64,000 nucleotides of DNA from Hawksworthiomyces lignivorus (Eukaryota > Ascomycota > Sordariomycetes > Ophiostomatales > Ophiostomataceae): NCBI GenBank assembly GCA_002917075.1, contig NTMA01000138.1, positions 1-64,000 on the forward strand, read 5' to 3'. The notes beneath the pieces were generated by a model. It searched no databases. It saw only the letters and a list, made by a program, of their open reading frames with translations, and was not told where the DNA came from. This document shows positions 33,110 to 48,119 of this stretch, piece after piece. Made by a program: the position numbers and the translations under genes. Each line of letters starts with the position of its first letter. The stretch's first letter is position 1.

Positions 33110-35024
33110 TTATATTTCCATAACTTCGGGTTTACCGGAGTCATTGGTAACCCGACTTTCATCTTGATCGTGGGCCGCCTCTCCCTCAAGTTGGCCCACA
33201 TGCATGGCGGCAGCATTGTAGTGCCTCTGGGATTTGCGGAAAGGATTGTAAGGAACTTCGAATACAGCGTCAATCTCTTCTAGAGCCAAGTTCTTGGTCT
33301 CCGGTAGGTACAAGAAAGTAAATGCAACGGCTAAACAGGATATAGAGCCGAAGATCCAGCCGATCTGAAAGTGGATGTTGTTGATTATATAGGGAATGAC
33401 AAAATTCGTAACAAAGGCCCAGACCACGTTCCAAGACGTACCGGCAGCCTGCGTTTTCTCGCGTAGAGCGGAGTTGGGGATTTCGCTACCAACTACGTAC
33501 GGCACGGAAGCTGCTGCTAAATTGTAAGAGAAGTTATAAAGCATAAATGCAGCCACAAGAAAGTCGTTTTCCGTAGAGCTCTTATTGGATTTCTCCCCAA
33601 CGCCAGCCAAGAGAAACATCCACAGAGCCTGGAAGGCATAGCTGACAAGAAGAGCTGTGCGACGACTAGTAAGAGAACCACCGATTAGCATTGGGTGTGA
33701 TTGGACGAGGCAAATGAATGCTCGAGAAAGAGAAAACTCAATCTATATATCTGGACACGGGCAACAAATAGACGACTCACCCCAAGCTGTCAACCATGAT
33801 CATGCCCGGTATGACGGCAATGAAGCCCAGGCAGCTAGTAATTATGGGGTATGTAAATGCTTGAGATGCAAAGCCATTCTGCTTTAAGAATGTTGTCTGG
33901 TACGTCGAAACGAAGGCCTGGCCCGTTGCCTGCTGGAAAAAGTAGCTGACCATAACCATTGTGGTGCGTCGCAGGTTGTTTCCACGCACGAGGTTGATCC
34001 AAGGGGCTTTATGCACCTGTTCCGCAAGTGCCTCCTTGATGGCATGGACCTCTTCTTCGCAGTTGTCCGAATCGACGTCTTGCTTCGGCCGCAGTCTCCG
34101 TAATGCTGCGATGGCATCTTGCTCCCGATCCTTCGATAGTAGCCAGCGGGGCGAGTCGGGTATGAAAATGGTAAATAGAGCAATTACTAAGGAAATAGCA
34201 AGGAAGTACGCAATCAGCCCCGGTTAATGCGGAGTCATCGACATAAAAAGTAAGGAAGGTATATGTTTGCATACAAACAGGGAAGATGAACTGAATGCCG
34301 GTGACGGTCCGCCAACCAACCGGCGTCGTATACTTGGAGCATGCCCTGTTAACGCCAGTGGCGACAATGGATCCAGCGTTAAGGAATAGCTGCAAAGAAA
34401 CAACAACGAAACCACGCAAGGGCGCGGGTACGATCTCAGACTGGTAGGTACTAGGAAGTTTTAGTGAGCAAATTTTAAACAATTACAACAGAAAAAAATG
34501 CGATATGAGGGAAGAGAACCCACGTGACAGTAACCTCGGTGAGGCCGATGGAGATGTACACGATAATACGGCCAATAAGGAACTGCGCATAGCGACCTGT
34601 TCCGACGCCGCTGTTGGATGCGGTTATTTCAACTAGCGCTTTGTCAATATAGAAATGGTGCCGTCGGAGGGAACTGAACTCCAAGAGAAAGCGTACTAAT
34701 CACGCCGATGATAGAAACGACAGCAAGACCAACGAAAACGGGACGGTGGCCGACACGTTCAATGGCCGGGCCGGCAATCAGACAACCGATAAACTTCCCA
34801 ACGAAAGGCAACGAGGACAGGAGGGACGTGTGGATTGATGTAAACGAGTAATTGTTCGTCGAGGGGTGGTATGTAGCGAACTGATTGATGAAGCCTTGGT
34901 TTGCGAGGATACCACCAAAGCTGGCGGTGTCAAAGCCAAAAAGCATATCACCTGTTAGTAGGCAGAAACAGGAGAAGATGAGCATTGGTGTCATCTTGGA
35001 CCACGCGGACGTAGACACTGCCAT
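33110..35024 (-). CDS. MFS sugar-type transporter (SP family)
   Basis: Five exons (35024-34697, 34632-34524, 34450-34275, 34186-33781, 33665-33110) encode about 524 aa. Signatures are GFDTASFGGI at TM1, AIERVGHRPVF after TM2, GRIIVYISIGL, TYQSEIVPAPLRG, IPDSPRWLLSKDRE, the TM7 region SYFFQQATGQAFVSTYQTTF, DSLGRRTALLVS, and LPETKNLALEEIDAVF at the C-terminus. These are diagnostic for fungal sugar-proton symporters; the alpha-glucoside/hexose branch is likely, but specificity is open. The donor at 34696 was chosen because it restores GVIIEITASNSG. It is divergent from a sulfatase over 565 bp, so it may import the sulfated substrate or its product. Intact. Confidence 0.85.
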
Positions 35025-35589
35025 GATGGGCAACAATGTCGAGCAATACAAGCTCGCAATGGGACGGTGAGAAAGTTAACAGAAGCAATGCAAGAGTTAA
35101 TAGCTAAAATTGATGGGTAACAAAGAAATGAATCATGTCAACAAAGGAGCTCGAAATAAGAGGCAATAAGCAAGATGTAGGGTATAGAATGCAGAGACAA
35201 GTCTCCTGACCTCTATATATCCAAGGCTATACAGGTGCCGTACTGCACGTGTCTTAAACTGCCAAACGAGCAACTAGGCACTAGGGGTTTTCTGAAAGTT
35301 ATAGCTTGTAGGGATTGATAGTCAGAGGTGAGTAATATTTACCCCATGGGGGGAGAAGAACAAACTCGCCAGTAAGAGAAACGGCGTGTGTATTGCAATT
35401 CCGGGGGAGTTATGCTCGCTCGGAAGCAAGACTGGAATGAGAGTGGATCCTCATCCGAGCGAGTCTACTATTTCTCAGCAGGATTCCCGGATTAGTGTCT
35501 CTCATAAGAAATGTAATAGTAACTCATATTTGGCCTGACTCCATGAAAGTATTACCTTTCAATTGAAAGAACCGCCTAATAATAATAAC
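35025..35589. promoter_or_regulatory. Divergent promoter of transporter and sulfatase
   Basis: Contains a TATATA element near 35213-35220 oriented toward the transporter, a CACGTG at 35247-35252, and an inverted repeat with 10-bp arms CTCGCTCGGA (35415-35424) and TCCGAGCGAG (35454-35463). The paired CGG triplets suit a Zn2Cys6 factor. Confidence 0.45.
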
Positions 35590-37948
<2,359 letters not shown>

Positions 37949-39420
37949 GCGACCGCCAATATCCTAAAGACTATTCGCCTTCACAGTAGCAACTTCGAAC
38001 CTCTCCCTCATAATTTGGCAGCTGGATGCTGGCAACTGCAGATAATTCGGTTCGAAGAAAGACAAAAGGACCACGATGGATTCCGTAGAGCAGCCGTAGT
38101 GAAGCTATAGAATAGATTCTGGAATCTTAACTTACATTTCTGAGTGAAAGTGTCAAAATGTAAGCAAGAGAAGCCCTGCAGTTCTACCGATCGCTTTTGG
38201 CCAAGAAGAGCTATATTGTTTGCTCTGTCTCAAAGCTTGACGGATCCCATTCTGCCCGCCAATATCGCCCCATCCTAAATGGCGCGTCACCTAGCATGAG
38301 CTTAAGGTTCTCCGGACTAAATAGCAAGCTCATTTCAGATGGTGGCTCTCAACATCTGCCGCAATAGCTTGGCGGTAATGTATTTGTGTATGTTAGCGTC
38401 TTGTGTTATTGCAAGTTTACATTGAATACCACGGTATTGCTCGTTCGGAGCTGTAGCGCACCTCTTTGAGACCATTCGGAGCGAGAGGATGGGTGACCGC
38501 CGAGCGTTAATAACAAACAGCCAAGGATAAGCTGTCTCGCTCGGAAGGTTTGGTTGCTCGCCCGGAATAAACGTTTCTTTTCTGCGATCAGCAAATTTTT
38601 GGCACCAGCAATTAAATAGGAGCATCCACTTTTTCGAACACCCCTCTTTTCTAGCACTTTTGACTACATGTACTTAATGTAAATCGGCATTGGTTTGACC
38701 ACCGTGAATAAAACTTTTTTTAAAAAAAAAATTAATATAATTATCGTATCTTTAATAATGAGATTCTTCAACAAAGTGTGTTCGCAAAAGAGGGGCTGGT
38801 CGAAAGGAATGCTCCGACTTAGCAATAAAGCCTGGAGAGCAATATCCGCAATGCCGGTCTGGAGAGAGTCCGTGGCAGAAATCCGAAAATACAGCACAGC
38901 GATTTTTCTTTTGGAAGTATAGCATTTCCAATGTCGCGACTACTACCGCCAAGCTGGCTATTTCTTATTTCTGTGTTTTGGGCACACTATTTTTTGGGTC
39001 TACGATTATTAATGACTTGAAATTCTAATGTTCAAAATCGTCCAAGACCACGGCAACCAATGGGTGTGGAGTATGATGTCAAAATGTCCAAGTCGAAATT
39101 ATGATGGGCCCAGTTTCTGGTCCATAAACGCAGCATGGAATGTCAAAACTAAGTTGGCAATAGGCAATGCTATACCAAACGAGCAGTTGTTGTACATCCA
39201 TCATCGGTGAGCCGTTATTATCTCGGTAAGGCGCGGGCTCACGCCCCTATGCTCGATGCCATCACTGCGCCTTCATATATATATATATAAATATATATAC
39301 TCTGTTATCCTACTCTTGAAACCTTCTCTAGCAGTTGAATAGTCACTCCCACGTATATGCATTATATGACGGCATACACAGATGTATGGAAACATTCCGA
39401 TTTCATTGTGCGGATTTAAT
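37949..39420. other. Long intergenic region
   Basis: About 1.5 kb without a supported gene. It includes another CTCGCTCGGA word (38536-38545), a hairpin of GTGAGCC/GGCTCAC (39207-39213 and 39236-39242) and an AT dinucleotide tract at about 39276-39298. Open frames are short and unlike known proteins. Confidence 0.4.
39276..39298. repeat. AT microsatellite
   Basis: A run of AT dinucleotides with one interruption. Confidence 0.6.
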
Positions 39421-42339
39421 TCACGTCTGGTACAATTGGTTCCAGAACACAGTTGGATCGCCAGTCTGATGACTCGGGTGGCCAGACTCATACAGGAACC
39501 ACGACCAATCCACCGAAAACTCGTAATTATTGTTGGTGGGTGTTGTCAGCCACCATGGCTGTGGTATTGTCGCTGGTGCTGGCGGTGCTGGTGGCAGAGG
39601 TGCTTGATGTCTGTGATCTGTATTCTCAACAGCACCTGCTTCGAGGAGGCCTATTTCACTCGAAAGGCCTGGCGCTGTTGCAGCCGTAGTCAATGACGAT
39701 GTAGTAGCGGCGCTAATCTCCCTTGAAATATCTAAAGCATCTAGTCGAGGTGATGCTGGCACGGAGTCATCATCCTCGCCGTCTATCTTATACTCAAGCA
39801 AAACTTCATCGCAAGTAATATTTAGGTGCGTGCTAGCGGCTGAGCTTCCGCCGCGTCGCAGTCGTTCGAGCTTAGCCCAACGGAAGTCACGGAAATCATA
39901 TTCGGCGGTTTCCTGGCCGACAAGTGCATATTGACTATACGATTAGTAGAGACGAAATACAAAGGGTGCGGAAGAGAAAAAACTTTACCTATGAAATGCC
40001 TCAAAATCCGGAGGCGTCAAAAGATGTGTGCACTCGCATCGTAAAAGACGATGGACAGCCTCGATGTGCTAAATTGTTAGCGACTGAGTGGGAAATCCCA
40101 TCTTAACTATAGTGGATTAATCCAAACTTACAAGCTGTCTGATGAACTCGGAACGTTGTCCGATTTCGCGGACGACGCGCAGGAGATATGGGAGTGCTTC
40201 CATCAAACGAGGCGCCCGGGGATCAACCATGTGATCAATCTTAGCCAGTCGGCGTGGCTCGAAAAGGAGGACTAGTATGTGAGCTACAAAGGAGAAGAGT
40301 ATGCTTAGACGCAAATTTGGCACTTACTCTCTAAGGCCACATATGCATGCACACCGAATTCAGGATCAAAACAGATGCCGGCTTTGAGACCCTCAGCCAT
40401 TAAGCCAGCGATAGGCAGTGCTCGCGCAATGCGGTTGCGTCGCACAGACGGCGTGCGTAGATCTGAGTCCTGGCAGCGCTCGTAGACTAGTAAGGCAGCG
40501 CGGCCAAGAACGACATATAGATTCTGGCGCAGGATATGAAGCAGTAGAAACATATTCAAACGGTCGCGGTTTACAAACATATTATCCGTGTTGAATGCGA
40601 AGCGCTTTGGGAGAGCAACGATAACCTGCTCAACATCAGCCTCAACTTGCGCCATTTCAACAATAAGTTGTTCGGCTGTTTTCTCTCGATGTGACGCCCG
40701 GAAGGCAAAGTGCAGAGCGCGGCGACGCACAGCCGCTGTGCGCAGTAGGAATGCCGCCATATCAAGTGATGCGGTCCCTGGTGAAATGGTCATATTTAAA
40801 CTACAGACTCCTCCGTGACCGCTGCTTGTTTCAGCTGTTGCGTTATCAAGTTCAACAAACAAGGGCTCAGTTACGACTGATTCATTACTAAGGAAGCTCG
40901 CCTGATCACAGGGTAGTTGCAGCCGGTATGTATAGACATCGACGAGATGAAAGCCGTAGCGACCACCGTCAGAGATGGTGTCAGCGAAGAAATTTGACCA
41001 GGCCATACGTCGCAGCGCCTCGCATGTAAGTAGGGGTGACAGCTGTAGCTGAGGCGCCAGACCAGCGGCGTACGTCCTGTCGAACGTCTGCAGCGACATC
41101 ATTTGCATCATTCTAGTAAATTAATCATTCAGTTTACGCTCTTCTTTTATCCATTGCATTGTTTGTTTTCTTCTGTTGTTTCTGCTGCTGGTTCAAATGT
41201 AGGTCTCTTACCTCGAGCAGTTGGCTGTTAGCAGCCAAGATGATGAAAATCGGCCGCGATGGCGATCGTAGTGCTGAGCGAGTAAGAGGACCTATCTTAT
41301 TAGCCATAAATACTTTCCCCAAAGCAGATTATATCGGCATATCTACCATCAGCTGTAGAGCACCAAATCCCTGGTAAAGTCGGGGAAGGACGGCCTCTAG
41401 GGCTGCATCCACCCAGGCATCGGCCAAGGCAAGGTTTTCTGGCGTCGTGCTGGCGGCAAACCTAGCTATGTCAGAATTATGTATCAACATGATCCCAGCT
41501 TTCTGCAGCACCATCCTCACCGCATTGCGCTGGCTATCATTATTAGCGTGAGCTCCCGAGGTGCCTTGCCTTTGGCTAGCAACCGATTGAAGCGCAGCTG
41601 GTGTACAAACGAGAAGTAGCCGAAGTCTGTGCGGTCAGTAATTTTGACTTATTATGCTTGTGGTATAGACAGCGAAACAAAATCGTACTATGTACTGTCA
41701 TAAAGTACAGCTCCACAAGTTCCTCGAGCTCTTTTCCATTGGGAAGCTGACCCAAGGACGGTGCGACTTCATTATCGGCCGCGAATCTTGAAGTGCTTGA
41801 CACAATAGCTGGTGATAACTCTGACTCCGAGTTTTGCCGACCAGGTGATCTTATTGCACGCCGGCAGTCAATACCTAAATTGAGGCATCGCTGACAGGCG
41901 CTTGTCAGCTCTCCCACGCACTTGAGTTTTTTCTGCTTGCATGAAGTACAGGCCGTTGCATTGGGCCGGCGTGGTAGCCGTTGTTGGCGATGCTCGTCGT
42001 TTGGAGCTGGCCAAATACAGGGACGTTCAGCTTTGCGGCACTGGCTACATGTTGGTTTCTGCTCATCACACTTAATCTGGAGGATCGTGAGCTTGAGAAC
42101 GGCACCTAAAAATCGGCATGGTGGATGTAAGGACGCACCCTCCTATTTCGACACGTTCGGCACCCAGTACGTGTCCGCTGTATGGGCGGCTGCTTCGGAG
42201 GGTCTGGGATAGGAGCCACTCCCAACCGCTCGTAGTTCTCAGAGGCAGTCATCGCGGGGGTAGTGCTCTCACCGGGTTTGGCCCAAGGCACCAGCTGGCT
42301 TAATTTGTTCATCGTGATCGTGGTTGTGTCTTTTGACAA
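39421..42339 (-). CDS. Transcription factor with two tandem Zn2Cys6 domains
   Basis: Nine exons (42339-42139, 42076-41689, 41626-41521, 41461-41347, 41291-41212, 41112-40328, 40271-40132, 40068-39989, 39934-39421) encode about 802 aa with all phases closing. The first zinc cluster has cysteines at 60, 63, 70, 77, 80 and 87. After a 22-residue basic linker (HRQQRLPRRPN) a second complete cluster has cysteines at 110, 113, 120, 128, 131 and 138. A fungal regulatory domain follows: LVELYFMTVHNFGYFSFVH, then LLLAQHYDRHRGRFSSSWLLT, CEALRRMAW and VDVYTYRLQLPC. The last exon is acidic, then Ala/Pro-rich, a possible activation region. Two adjacent full Zn2Cys6 domains are uncommon. Targets unknown; the sulfatase-transporter pair is the nearest candidate. 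Confidence 0.85.
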
Positions 42340-44283
42340 TGGAAAGAATGCAATGGGTGACTCCGTAGAGAGATTTACGGTGTCTCCTGGACTCTGTCAA
42401 AGTGTCGTAAAAAGCTCAGCTTTCTGACCTAGGTCTTTTTAAGGCATCTCTAGTTCCAGAATGCGGAGAAGCACTAACGATGAGTACTGATTGGATACAA
42501 CGCTAACATTTTTTTCATTCGTAAGTCGTACACTGATTCAAATCGCGGGCGGGCTCTTGGAGCGCTCTCGGACTTTGACTAGAGGTTTCGAGTTTATACA
42601 GTGTTAATATATCATTATTACTGTATTTATCGCACTGTATCTATCCTTGACTAAAGGTCCTTAGCCCTCGCACTACGTAGGTACGGTTATCTCTCGTTTC
42701 ACAATTAACAATCTGCTTCGCTTGAACTTGACACAAATTCCTCAGAGGGCTGTGGCCTTCCCTTAGCTCCCCGAGTCAATATATAATAAGTTATATCTTA
42801 TTCAACAGCTCTCCACTAATCCAAGTCGCGTCAGGGTCATCCAGCACCGCGACTTTTCCGTCTCCGACGACGCCTCCTGTATTGGGAGCTGCGCAGCAAA
42901 GAACGAGGCGGCAGGCATGGAATTGGTACCATGCTTCTTGGCCATGGCCTCCAAGGTGCGCTCACAGTGGCCTGCAACACGGATCTCGTGGCTAAGTTTC
43001 TAAATGTCGGCGAGCATCCTGTATATGGAGATCTTGTCCGAGTCTTCGAACACCTTTCCTGTAAAACAAAAAAAAAAAAAACAACTGGATATGACAAAAC
43101 ACCGCAGCCTGAATGTCGGGAAGTTGGACAACTTTTCCTCGAGTTGGCCTTCTCAAAATTAGCAGCGTTGTGAGCGAAGTAAATCTCTTGGGATGCTGAG
43201 GGAGTTGTTTTCGACGTTCAACAAGTCTTCTAACTCTTCGGTGTTCGAGGCGGTGAAGGAGTTCGCCGTTGGGAACGAGGAGGAGGTAGGAGAGAAGGAC
43301 ACGCCGAGGGCAAGCGTTGAGGACCGCCAGAGTGTTGACGATCCAGTCCCGGCAACAACCATGGGATAGAGGAGTTTGTACAGCTAAGGAGATAACGATT
43401 GATGATGTAGTAATTTTAAATTTTGACTATGCCGCCGCTACCAAATTGTCCGTATATACATAGTCATACATTACATTTAATTCTAAAGATATCCTTGTAT
43501 TTTTCTTCAAATATCTATTTCTGGATTAAATAAATTAAACTATAATTATCACTCCAATTTTCACAGATTCTTGCCAATAACTATCAAATATATTGGAAGG
43601 CAAGATTTCAGCTTACCGATCAATCTACGACTGGTTACCTTTGTTAAAAGAGCAGTTTCATATATATATCGGATTATCCCTTGATATATCCCTTTTCCTA
43701 ACTATAAAAAAATCGACTGGCGACAGGTAGTCGATCCAGGGACATTTGAAAGATGTTTCTTGAAGTAGAGTATTGATGTAGTTATGAATAGTGATTGCTT
43801 TGTTCTCTGATAGTGCAGCGATTGAGAGGCGATGGTTATTTTAGGGTGTTTTTCTTTACACCACATCGGAACTTTATTTTCAATTTAACGAGGAGCTTTC
43901 CTTCAGCGCTGTGAGAAAGCGGTGTTTCACCTCTGCAGCGCGGATGGTGGCGATGTGTTAGAGTCTAGATTAAGGTAGAGCCGCAGCGATTGCCGAATTC
44001 AGCGGTTGAAGTAAAATTATCCAAACTGTAGATTTAGGTCGACTTAGTATAACTGGGAAACTTTGGACGTGAAGTATGTATTACTTCTTAAATTTTTATT
44101 AAAACAGCGAATTAAAGAAAATCGTGTTCCTCATATTTAATTTATGGTAGTTACTTGATCTCAAAATGACCACAAGAAAAATAAATCATCAAAGGATGAA
44201 TTTATTTCTTTGGCGGCAACCTTCCAATTCCCTATAATCATTATTCAACGAGGTCCACGTATTTATTTCAAAGATCTCCCCTA
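42340..44283. other. Long region without a confident gene
   Basis: The minus strand between about 43362 and 42815 has protein-like pieces in different frames (SNTEELEDLLNVENNSLSIP; KVFEDSDKISIYRMLADI; EIRVAGHCERTLEAMAKKHG; MPAASFFAAQLPIQE) separated by stops and an A/T tract. It may be a decayed gene of unknown family. The remainder (43400-44280) is AT-rich with no coding signal. Confidence 0.35.
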
Positions 44284-45768
44284 TTAGCCACAGAATTCAA
44301 ATGCATACGCAGTCGAGTTCGTAGCCGGAGTTAACGTGATGTTAAGCTGTTTTTCTGTTACTGACTTATCTTAATTGGCGCCATGAAATGATCTTAGAGA
44401 TAAAACTTACCACGTTGGAGTCATAAGGGTACGATGTCACGCCAAGATCGACTGGACTAATGCTCTTGGCCGTGTTGCCTCCCTAGTCGAAGCTGTAAGT
44501 ACGGACGTCGATTGTCCCACTGCTATCAAGGCGAAGAGAATCTAGACCAGTGATACTGATTTCGTACGTATCTAGGACGGTTCTGGTCCCGGCAATAAGC
44601 TTGACACAAAGATTAGATATAGTGCCAAAGACATCGAATAGGTGGTCCGAAGATGCTTTGGTCACAATTCTGTCACCGGTCATACCAGCATAGTACTTAT
44701 ATAGCTGCCAGTCGCCGTTTGGATAATAATTGCCGTCTGTCTGCCAAACGAGGTTCGCTATATAGTTGTGCAAGTCGCTGCCGCTACGCCAGTTTGCACG
44801 CAAGGCACGGATGTCATGTCGCTCAAACTGAGCCAGATACCAGGCTAAATTTGCAGGATTCTGTTCACTTGGCCAAGCATACTCGTTGTTGTCTACTGTC
44901 TTCGCTTCTAGACCGTACATCTCCCGCAAAGTATTCCAGTCGGCAATAACTCTATCAGGCTCACGCTCCCACACCAATCTGGTGCCAAGAATAGTGGTCC
45001 GGCACCGTGTTGTTTTCGGCTATGTTGGCGCACTAGGTAGTCCATGTTTCAAGGGCGAGACTGGCGGCATTTGCCATAGCTGGACCGCTGATTAGGGTGC
45101 CAGGGAGCCCTGTTCTATACAATCAGGCGGTTCAGGTTATTGGGGCTCGTATAAGAGGATATTCAAGGATACATACCGGATAATACTAAATGCTAAATTC
45201 CAGTACTCGAGGAATTGATCCCAGCTGCGAGGCCAGAATCCTGACCCATCAGGCTCATTCCAGAGATCAATTATCAGACCTTCTAACATGTCGTTTGCCT
45301 TAAGATCCGAAATGAGTTGGCCGTAGAAGAGCTCCATCTCAGTCCAGTTATCGTTGTCACCGGGAAACAAGTTTCCATTGACATCATTAGCGTTTCCGTT
45401 CCATAAATCATGAGGCAGTAAGATGAACTCGCCGTTATACTTGCGAGTGCTTCTGTAGTTAGACATAGTGGAGTTGAAACGACCGAGGTATGCTTCATAG
45501 CCACCAGGTGCCAAACCAGCGGCCGGTAACTGCGCCCACCAGCGCGGCCAGCATTAAACTTAATTTCGCTAATGAGATAGTCGGGAATTGTAGTTTGAGG
45601 TTTGACGCCGTTGTCCGGGAATCCATAGATGAAGCCAGAGCCTAGCTGCAAGGCTTTGCCATGCACCTGAGAGAGATCGACAGTTGCAGTTCCAACGGAA
45701 TTCTCCGTCACATATGCTGCATTTAAAGCAGTAAGAAACATAGAGAGAAAAGCGAGAACACGATACAT
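44284..45768 (-). pseudogene. Secreted glycoside hydrolase pseudogene (clan GH-A, GH39-like)
   Basis: The start at 45768 gives a signal peptide (YRVLAFLSMFLTALNAAY). The following text resembles fungal TIM-barrel glycosidases: LGSGFIYGFPDNG, KFNAGRAGG, a long block with FILLPHDLW, then the acid/base motif DLWNEPDGSGFWPRSWDQFLEYW. After an intron it continues with HYSWHQIG, WEREPDRVIADWNTLREMYG and a region with NNEYAWPSEQNPANLAWYLAQ. Lesions: a one-base loss after RAGG (near 45545), TAG at 45033-45035, a one-base shift near 44975, and TAG at 44483-44485. A normal-looking last exon ends at 44284. With four independent disruptions it cannot make a full enzyme without correction. Family assignment is by resemblance only. 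Confidence 0.7.
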
Positions 45769-46014
45769 TTTAATATATCTCAATATTAAGACAAGGTGGA
45801 TCTTGCTCTTAGTGATGTTGTACAATTTGGGAGAAAAGGTATAGTTTTATATCTTTCGGGCAACACCTTCAACATAGTACACCCATCGGAAAACATTTTA
45901 TCTACCTCTCTACACAATTAATCGTCGCGTGCTCTGAAGCTAAATACCAGGGTGGCGTTGACAGTCTTTACAATTTTTATTAACATCTGATATATTCATA
46001 ATCAACCCTAACTA

Positions 46015-46900
46015 ACTGCGCTCTCTAATGAAGGAATATGGAGAATCTGCGTAAGGTCCCTCAGAGATATAGTGTGTTGGACATCTTCATTCGCGCTCGT
46101 GGCGGATGCCTTGGCCATCCATGATAGGTCGGTCAACTCGTGGATGGGAAGCGGATCATAGCCTTCGATGTTGAAGAGGGGATGCTTTCTCTAATCACCT
46201 TTGACTATGGGTGCCTTCTCCGAGATGATCTTCTGGCTCAAGTGCACCTTTGTACCGATGCCATCCATCAACCATGTTGCCAATGGTGTCCCAGTAGAAG
46301 CCAAGATAGTCTATGATATCTCGATAAGCTGTCATACTCATAAATCCGTGCATCTCCGCTGAGGGCATACTTCACGCCATGGAGAGATTGGTTGGTGGTC
46401 AATCTGTCCGCAATGACGATGTCGTCGAGATACCAGATGTACATAGTGTCCTGTTCTGGTCAGGTCTGCGAAGAACATGCTATGGACAGAAAGCAAGGCG
46501 CGGCCGATGTAGTTGCTATAACTGGGTAAGCAAAGGAAGGCATCAAATTGTGGTTGAAAGTAGCCAGGTATGCGTTTATATTCCTTACTGTTCATCCATG
46601 CAAAGCGAAGGTTGTCTTGTTTTGCGGGAAAAACTACGGCGACTTAGAAGTTGAGAGAGCGGCGCCGGTCCGAAGAGAGCCTTGCAAAGGCTTTGCAGAG
46701 GCGGCGATGTGCGGGCAGTCTGTTTGCCGGCATTCGACAGAGCAATAAACAGCGGAGCGGTAACTAGTATAGGGGTGAGCGCACAAGGCACCGTAGATGG
46801 TGTACAAAGACTGAGGGTATTGAATAGGCGGCGGGAGGGGTTACGGAGGAGGTTTAAAAAAAGACATGTACATTTCCACAAGCAATACTGTAATCTTATT
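46015..46900 (-). pseudogene. MYND-type zinc finger protein pseudogene
   Basis: Minus-strand pieces in shifting frames reproduce a MYND finger (SAVYCSVECRQTDCPH, then RRLCKAFARL one frame over). They continue as VAVVFPAKQDNLRFAWMNS, then YFQPQFDAFL, YIWYLDDIVIADRLTTN, YRDIIDYLGFYWDTIG and finally GYDPLPIHELTDLSWMAKA. Several frame changes and at least two stops separate them. The order fits fungal MYND-finger proteins of unknown function in which the finger precedes a long hydrophilic domain. No intact frame exceeds 100 residues. A decayed gene, unlikely to be functional. Confidence 0.55.
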
Positions 46901-47073
46901 TACAATAACAATCACTTCCACTATAACGGTTTTTGACCGGGAGGATTCCGTTAGATTTGACGTCACATAGCCAAGACTAGTTGAAATATAAAGACGATGA
47001 AACCTAACTAAAATGTCTTATGTCTTGCTTCACAAGTGAGTCAACCATCAACGGTATAAACAAACGATTGCCC

Positions 47074-47993
47074 TTATGCCTCAATGTCTTGATAGATTAA
47101 CTTTATTACGTCGACGAATCGATCCGGCATATTCAAAAAAGGAGAGTGTCCGGATGGCAAGGAGTATGTTTTGATTCTAACACCGTACTTCTCGTTTGCA
47201 TCGGTAACCATTTGTCGTTGCACCTCTGGCAATATAATTTCGTCCAACTCTGTGACGATATACGAGACGGGTACATCTTGCCAAGTTGCGTGTGTCACAG
47301 GTTGAGAGAGAAGCTACACGAGTTAACTTTCATACATCTTGTTTTGAGCGAACGGGTTTGAGTGCGTTCGATACCTCAACCGGAATATGTTTTAGGTACT
47401 GAGCCCAGTGCTGCTGCTCCGCTGGGGTCATGTCATTATAGTAATTAGTCGCAAAAGGCCCAAGAACACAAATATCAACGCCGTTGTCCTGATGGCCGCG
47501 ATGAATAGTTGTCAGCGTCAGTCTTGACCCCTCACTATTAACAAGAACATGAACCTACCGCTGTGAGGAATTTCACCCTCTTGGTCAGAATAGTCCCCTC
47601 GCCGTAGAAGCTTAAAGCACTGCTTCCCTCACTGCACAAATATGCACCAAAGAAGACCATGTGCACTACGCCTCCTGGCAGCTGGTCCCTTGTCCGTTCA
47701 GCCTTGGTTAGTCCCTGCGCAGCCTCAGTTCCCACAACACCACCTAGAGAATGCATGAGAACAACAACGTCCTTTCCAGCGTCTATGAGGCGTTTGATCT
47801 TGGCGCGCCAATAAGCCGCGTCGTCGTACAGAGCTCGTCCCACTGGCGGAAAACCGCCGTTAGACGGCTGAGTGCCTGCTTCCGCTGGGATTCTGGCTCT
47901 GTGAAGCTCCTCCCGGAGCATCTGAAAGTAAGCCGGATCGCCATGTCCACCGCCGTGGATGAAAAGGAGAGTTGGTGGTTCTTCCAGCCCCAT
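47074..47993 (-). CDS. Alpha/beta hydrolase
   Basis: Three exons (47993-47559, 47488-47354, 47313-47074) encode about 269 aa. The fold signatures are LLFIHGGGHGDPAYF near residue 10 (oxyanion region), the nucleophile elbow LMHSLGG with Ser82, a predicted acid in the VTELDEIILPE strand, and the catalytic His in LPSGHSPFLN near 246. It resembles the small fungal alpha/beta hydrolases (AB hydrolase 6 group) that act as esterases or in metabolite breakdown; the substrate is unknown. The open frame extends upstream to 48116, but ATG 47993 matches the usual family start. The second intron is only 40 bp and its donor is GTTCGC, so that border is the least certain. Flanked by decayed genes but itself undamaged. 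Confidence 0.78.
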
Positions 47994-48119
47994 CTTGCAA
48001 GTACTAAGGTGCCTCTCAGAAGTATTGCGAATAAGTACAGAAACACAATGAATGTTTGGTCTAGAGTTAGCTGCTATGAAAGGAGCAGGCTGAAGGGACA
48101 AATAAATAAGCAACAAGAT

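Noticed and set aside
39207..39242. GTGAGCC/GGCTCAC hairpin considered as a tRNA
   Set aside because: No acceptor, D or T-loop consensus and the wrong overall length; only a short inverted repeat.
42815..43362. Gene on the minus strand
   Set aside because: Protein-like fragments in several frames but no recognisable family and several stops; left as unassigned.
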